In this document: positions 6,111 to 8,746 of the stretch, in pieces | Position numbering within the stretch: the stretch's first letter is position 1 | Layout: every line of letters starts with the position of its first letter | Assembly: GCA_011052055.1 (NCBI GenBank) | Contig: DRJW01000312.1 | Location: forward strand, 1-8,746 | DNA from: Nitrospirota bacterium | Lineage (GTDB): Bacteria; Nitrospinota_A; UBA7883 | Direction: 5' to 3' | Length of the DNA stretch: 8,746 nt | The notes under the pieces: generated by a model | Seen by the model: the letters and a program-made list of their open reading frames with translations, nothing else | What the model was told of the DNA's origin: nothing | The model's database searches: none | Made by a program: the position numbers and the translations under genes

Positions 6111-7574
6111 ATGCCCCAGACTTACAACTTAGAGATTCATAGTCTTGTGCGGCTGGCGGGAAATGTAACCGACGCTTTTACAGCCGCGCTTTTCCTTGTC
6201 GACGCGCAAAAACCAGGCCAGCTTGTCCTCTCAGCGTTCCAGTCGCTGTCCAATAATGTAATCAAAGCCGCCGCCATCCCTATCGGCCACGGCCTTGTCG
6301 GATGGGTCGCCAAACACGAGCGCCCTACCATCGCCAAAAACTTCCGCCACGACACCACCACGCTACAATTTTATTCAAAAGACGAAGACATAAAATCTTT
6401 CGCCGCCACTCCCATATTCGACCAGGGCAGGCTTATCGGGGTGCTCTCCGTCGATAGTAAAAAACAGTACGTCTTTACTGACAAACAGGCCAAAATCCTC
6501 GCTGAATTGGGAGAGACGTTCGCGCGCGTGATCTCCACCGGTAAAAAATGTATCCACCTTGATAAACAAGCGGCGGATATGGATGTGCTATCCGAAATCG
6601 CGGAAATGGCCTCCAGGTGCGAATCGGTGTCAGAACTGACCAAAATGGCTCGTTTGCACAGCCAGTCATTAATTGCTCACGACTATATGGTTTTAGCTGT
6701 CCGGTCATCGAGCGACAACGAGTTTCACCTGCTTATGGTATCGGATCAGGGCGGCGGCATTCTCGAAGACAAGCCCCTGCCCCTGACGCATTACCGGCTG
6801 GGATGGGTAATTCATCAGGCCAGAGCCATTTACATCCCCTCCCTCGACGCTCCTGTCATCCCCGGAGACAAGAAAAAATGGGGCTCTTTTATCGGCGCTC
6901 CGATGTTAACCAACAATGTAGTCGGCGGAGCTATCGGTCTTTTATCACGCAGGAAGGAGGCTTACAGGCAGTCTGACCTGAAGTCGCTCAATATACTCGC
7001 CGCTATTTTCGCCTCGGCTTTCCACAGCGTTAGTTTACGCAAGAAAAGCGTTAATATAAAGCCGCTCCTCGATCCAGTTACCGGGACGATCACATACCGG
7101 GAGCTACTGAAGAAATTTGATGGGATGGAGCGTAACGGAGCGATGGCTATTATCGATCTTAAGAGCTTCACCCTGGTAAATGAAGAGTTCGGCCTTGACG
7201 GCGGCGACGTGGTGCTGATCGAACTTGCCAGAAGGATTAAAAACACGATAGGAGACAAAGGAGAATTGAGCCGTTTTTACGGAGACAGGTTCATTGTCGT
7301 CCTTCCAGGGCTGACGAGAAGGCAGGCTGGCTCGATGTTAAAAGATGTGGCCGATAGTATCGACTCCGCGCCTTTCCACTACATGGGAGTCGACGCCCAT
7401 ATCACACCGGTGATCGGAGCCGCCATATGCCCGGAAAACGGTCACAGGGCGGAAAGGCTTTTGTTCAAAGCGCAAAGAGCTGTAGATTCGGCCAGAAACA
7501 CGCCGGGCGCCCGCATCATGTTTTGCGGCGACCCGGATCAGACAGATCCCCTGCATGTCAAATCCGTCCAGTGA
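6111..7574 (+). CDS. GAF-GAF-GGDEF protein with degenerate active site
   Basis: 487-residue cytoplasmic protein with no membrane segments. The first GAF domain spans roughly residues 1-145, with typical IPIGHGLVGWVAKHERPTIA and TPIFDQGRLIGVLSVDSK. The second spans about 155-310, with LGWVIHQARAIYIP and GAPMLTNNVVGGAIGLLSRR. The C-terminal GGDEF-like domain (about 320-475) starts LLDPVTGTITYRELL and continues AIIDLKSFTLVNEEFG. The signature is RFYGDRFIVVLP, so GGDEF is replaced by YGDRF (residues 390-394). Loss of the first Gly and the Glu is expected to abolish diguanylate cyclase activity, so the domain may bind nucleotide or a partner instead. No Shine-Dalgarno is evident. mreB follows after 15 bp, implying co-transcription. 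Sensor ligands cannot be told from sequence. Confidence 0.88.
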   Translation: MPQTYNLEIHSLVRLAGNVTDAFTAALFLVDAQKPGQLVLSAFQSLSNNVIKAAAIPIGHGLVGWVAKHERPTIAKNFRHDTTTLQFYSKDEDIKSFAATPIFDQGRLIGVLSVDSKKQYVFTDKQAKILAELGETFARVISTGKKCIHLDKQAADMDVLSEIAEMASRCESVSELTKMARLHSQSLIAHDYMVLAVRSSSDNEFHLLMVSDQGGGILEDKPLPLTHYRLGWVIHQARAIYIPSLDAPVIPGDKKKWGSFIGAPMLTNNVVGGAIGLLSRRKEAYRQSDLKSLNILAAIFASAFHSVSLRKKSVNIKPLLDPVTGTITYRELLKKFDGMERNGAMAIIDLKSFTLVNEEFGLDGGDVVLIELARRIKNTIGDKGELSRFYGDRFIVVLPGLTRRQAGSMLKDVADSIDSAPFHYMGVDAHITPVIGAAICPENGHRAERLLFKAQRAVDSARNTPGARIMFCGDPDQTDPLHVKSVQ

Positions 7575-7589
7575 GCGCGATCAAATAAA

Positions 7590-8618
7590 ATGAGATGGAA
7601 CAGCTTCCTGTACAAAATGTTCTCATCCGATCTTGCGATGGATCTTGGCACCGCAAACACCCTTGTGCACGCAAGGGGCAGAGGCATAATTCTAAACGAG
7701 CCTTCGGTTGTCTCCATATCGAAAGAGACCGGCCAACTGCTGGCGGTCGGCGCCACGGCCAAAGCGATGTATGGAAAAACACCTGACAGGATTAATGTGA
7801 TTCGGCCCATGAAAGACGGCGTTATCGCAGATTTCGACTCCACCCGGCTGATGATCGAGTATTTCATCAGAACATCGCAGATAAAACGGATAAGTTTAAA
7901 ACCTAAAATCGTTATCGGCGTCCCGTCCGGCATCACCCAGGTGGAGAAAAGAGCGGTTATAGACGCGGCCCTGGGAGCGGGGGTAAGGGAGGTGAATCTC
8001 GTCGAAGAGCCTATGGCCGCCGCTGTGGGAACCGGGATGCCCGTGGGCGAATCTTGCGGGAACCTTATAGTCGATATCGGCGGAGGAACAACGGAAGTCG
8101 CGATTATCTCAATGTACGCCACAGCCTATGTGGAGTCGATCCGTGTGGCGGGAGACGAGATGGACGAGGCGATCGTGCGTTACATGAGGCAAAAGCATAA
8201 TCTTGACATCGGTATCTTCGAGGGAGAGAGGGTGAAAATGAACATAGGGTCGGCCTATCCCCTGGAAGGCAGAATAAAAATGAAAGTCTTCGGCAGAGAT
8301 ATTGTCTCCGGCATTCCGGGCTCGGTGGTGTTCAACGATGAAGAGGCCCGTGAGGCGATGGAAGAGCCGGTAAACGCCATATTCGCCGCCGTCCGCAAGG
8401 CGATAGAAAATACCACGCCCGAATTCGCCATGGATATCAGCTCCAGGGGAATAGTGCTGGCGGGGGGCGGCTCGCTTATAAAAGGGCTGGGAAAAGCTTT
8501 AACCAGGGATTTGCAGATTCCGGTATACCGCTCCAAAGACCCGCTGACGTCGGTGGCCCGTGGCGCGGGAGTTGTGCTTGAGAACTGGGATACTTATAAA
8601 AGAGTCGCCATTAACTGA
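7590..8618 (+). CDS. mreB: MreB-family bacterial actin (rod shape-determining protein)
   Basis: 342-residue actin-fold ATPase, the usual MreB length (about 345). Cytoplasmic filaments on the inner membrane position the elongasome for lateral wall synthesis. The N-terminus MRWNSFLYKMFSSDLAMDLG aligns in length with E. coli MreB, supporting the start at 7590 over the ATG at 7617; the first ten residues could be the membrane-binding amphipathic stretch. Motifs: phosphate-1 DLGTANTLV (residues 18-26), connect segment NLVEEPMAAAVGTGMPVG, phosphate-2 VDIGGGTTEVAIIS, ERVKMNIGSAYP, adenosine motif IVLAGGGSLIKGLGKAL and DPLTSVARGAG. All are intact. The gene follows the GAF-GGDEF gene by 15 bp with little Shine-Dalgarno signal, so translation may be coupled. 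No mreC or mreD follows; a convergent gene begins 5 bp after the stop. It could be the main MreB or a paralogue (Mbl-like). Confidence 0.93.
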   Translation: MRWNSFLYKMFSSDLAMDLGTANTLVHARGRGIILNEPSVVSISKETGQLLAVGATAKAMYGKTPDRINVIRPMKDGVIADFDSTRLMIEYFIRTSQIKRISLKPKIVIGVPSGITQVEKRAVIDAALGAGVREVNLVEEPMAAAVGTGMPVGESCGNLIVDIGGGTTEVAIISMYATAYVESIRVAGDEMDEAIVRYMRQKHNLDIGIFEGERVKMNIGSAYPLEGRIKMKVFGRDIVSGIPGSVVFNDEEAREAMEEPVNAIFAAVRKAIENTTPEFAMDISSRGIVLAGGGSLIKGLGKALTRDLQIPVYRSKDPLTSVARGAGVVLENWDTYKRVAIN

Positions 8619-8623
8619 CGGTC

Positions 8624-8746
8624 TCAACTTTTCATCGCGGAAAGTTTCAGCCTGTGCGCCAGTGTGACGGCGAACTGGCGGTAGAGTTTTATCTGAATAG
8701 GTTGGCTTAATGTATCGATATGGCTCCCCTCGATCTCGAAAACATA
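8624..8746 (-). CDS. C-terminus of a probable cyclic-nucleotide-binding-domain protein (partial)
   Basis: A minus-strand frame open to the window edge, 40 residues ending in TGA at 8624-8626. It reads YVFEIEGSHIDTLSQPIQIK, then LYRQFAVTLAHRLKLSAMKS. The pattern of a beta-strand, D-x-L, then a long helix K-[LF]-Y-R-x-F-x-x-x-L-A-x-R-L resembles the end of stand-alone cNMP-binding (Crp effector-like) domains. The protein stops right after the C-helix, so it has no helix-turn-helix and would not be a DNA-binding regulator. Convergent with mreB, 5 bp apart, with no terminator visible between them. Family assignment is tentative. Confidence 0.5.
   Translation of the reverse strand, partial: YVFEIEGSHIDTLSQPIQIKLYRQFAVTLAHRLKLSAMKS

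Noticed and set aside
7538..8122. 194-codon minus-strand open frame opposite mreB
   Set aside because: It is antisense to invariant MreB motifs, and its composition is that of a shadow frame.

Overview
The window looks like chromosomal DNA of a Gram-negative bacterium with an outer membrane. It encodes a signal-peptide-bearing c-type haem protein with a beta-barrel-like body and a C-terminal Phe, an MreB actin, a pyruvate phosphate dikinase and an AmmeMemoRadiSam-type radical SAM enzyme. Together these suggest an environmental, probably anaerobic or redox-versatile lineage (Deltaproteobacteria, Nitrospirota or Nitrospinota-like). No marker gene is present, so this placement is inference.

Layout. 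(1) 1-2253, + strand: the C-terminal five-sixths of pyruvate phosphate dikinase. (2) About 2320-3700: a decayed accessory strip, with all gene remains on the minus strand. It holds a hicB antitoxin with a nonsense codon, a hicA toxin split by a 177-bp MITE-like element, a short anonymous coding remnant, a rearranged piece of an IS5-type transposase with a possible DinB-family tail, and two short tandem repeats. (3) 3703-4689, minus: a small porin-like monohaem cytochrome with its own strong sigma-70 promoter and Shine-Dalgarno. (4) 4849-5856, minus: the radical SAM gene amrS, with a copy of the MITE end just upstream of its preferred start codon. (5) 6111-8618, +: a two-gene unit of a GAF-GAF-degenerate-GGDEF protein followed 15 bp later by an mreB-like gene. 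(6) 8624-8746, minus: the 3' end of a gene resembling a stand-alone cyclic-nucleotide-binding-domain protein, converging on mreB.

How the genes fit together. The HicBA module can be read in detail. Removing the MITE and one copy of a 3-bp target duplication restores a full 75-codon hicA starting 8 bp after hicB, so both genes of the toxin-antitoxin pair have been lost independently. The GGDEF protein has a broken active-site signature (YGDRF) but keeps two GAF sensor domains. Lying directly upstream of mreB, it may be a sensory or scaffolding partner of the actin rather than a cyclic-di-GMP synthase. The cytochrome carries the P-x-[FY]-A-R-Q-[ST]-G-x-x-C-x-x-C-H signature of Cyc2-type fused cytochrome-porins in an unusually small protein. 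This is the most interesting intact gene of the window. No RNA gene, CRISPR array or complete mobile element was found.
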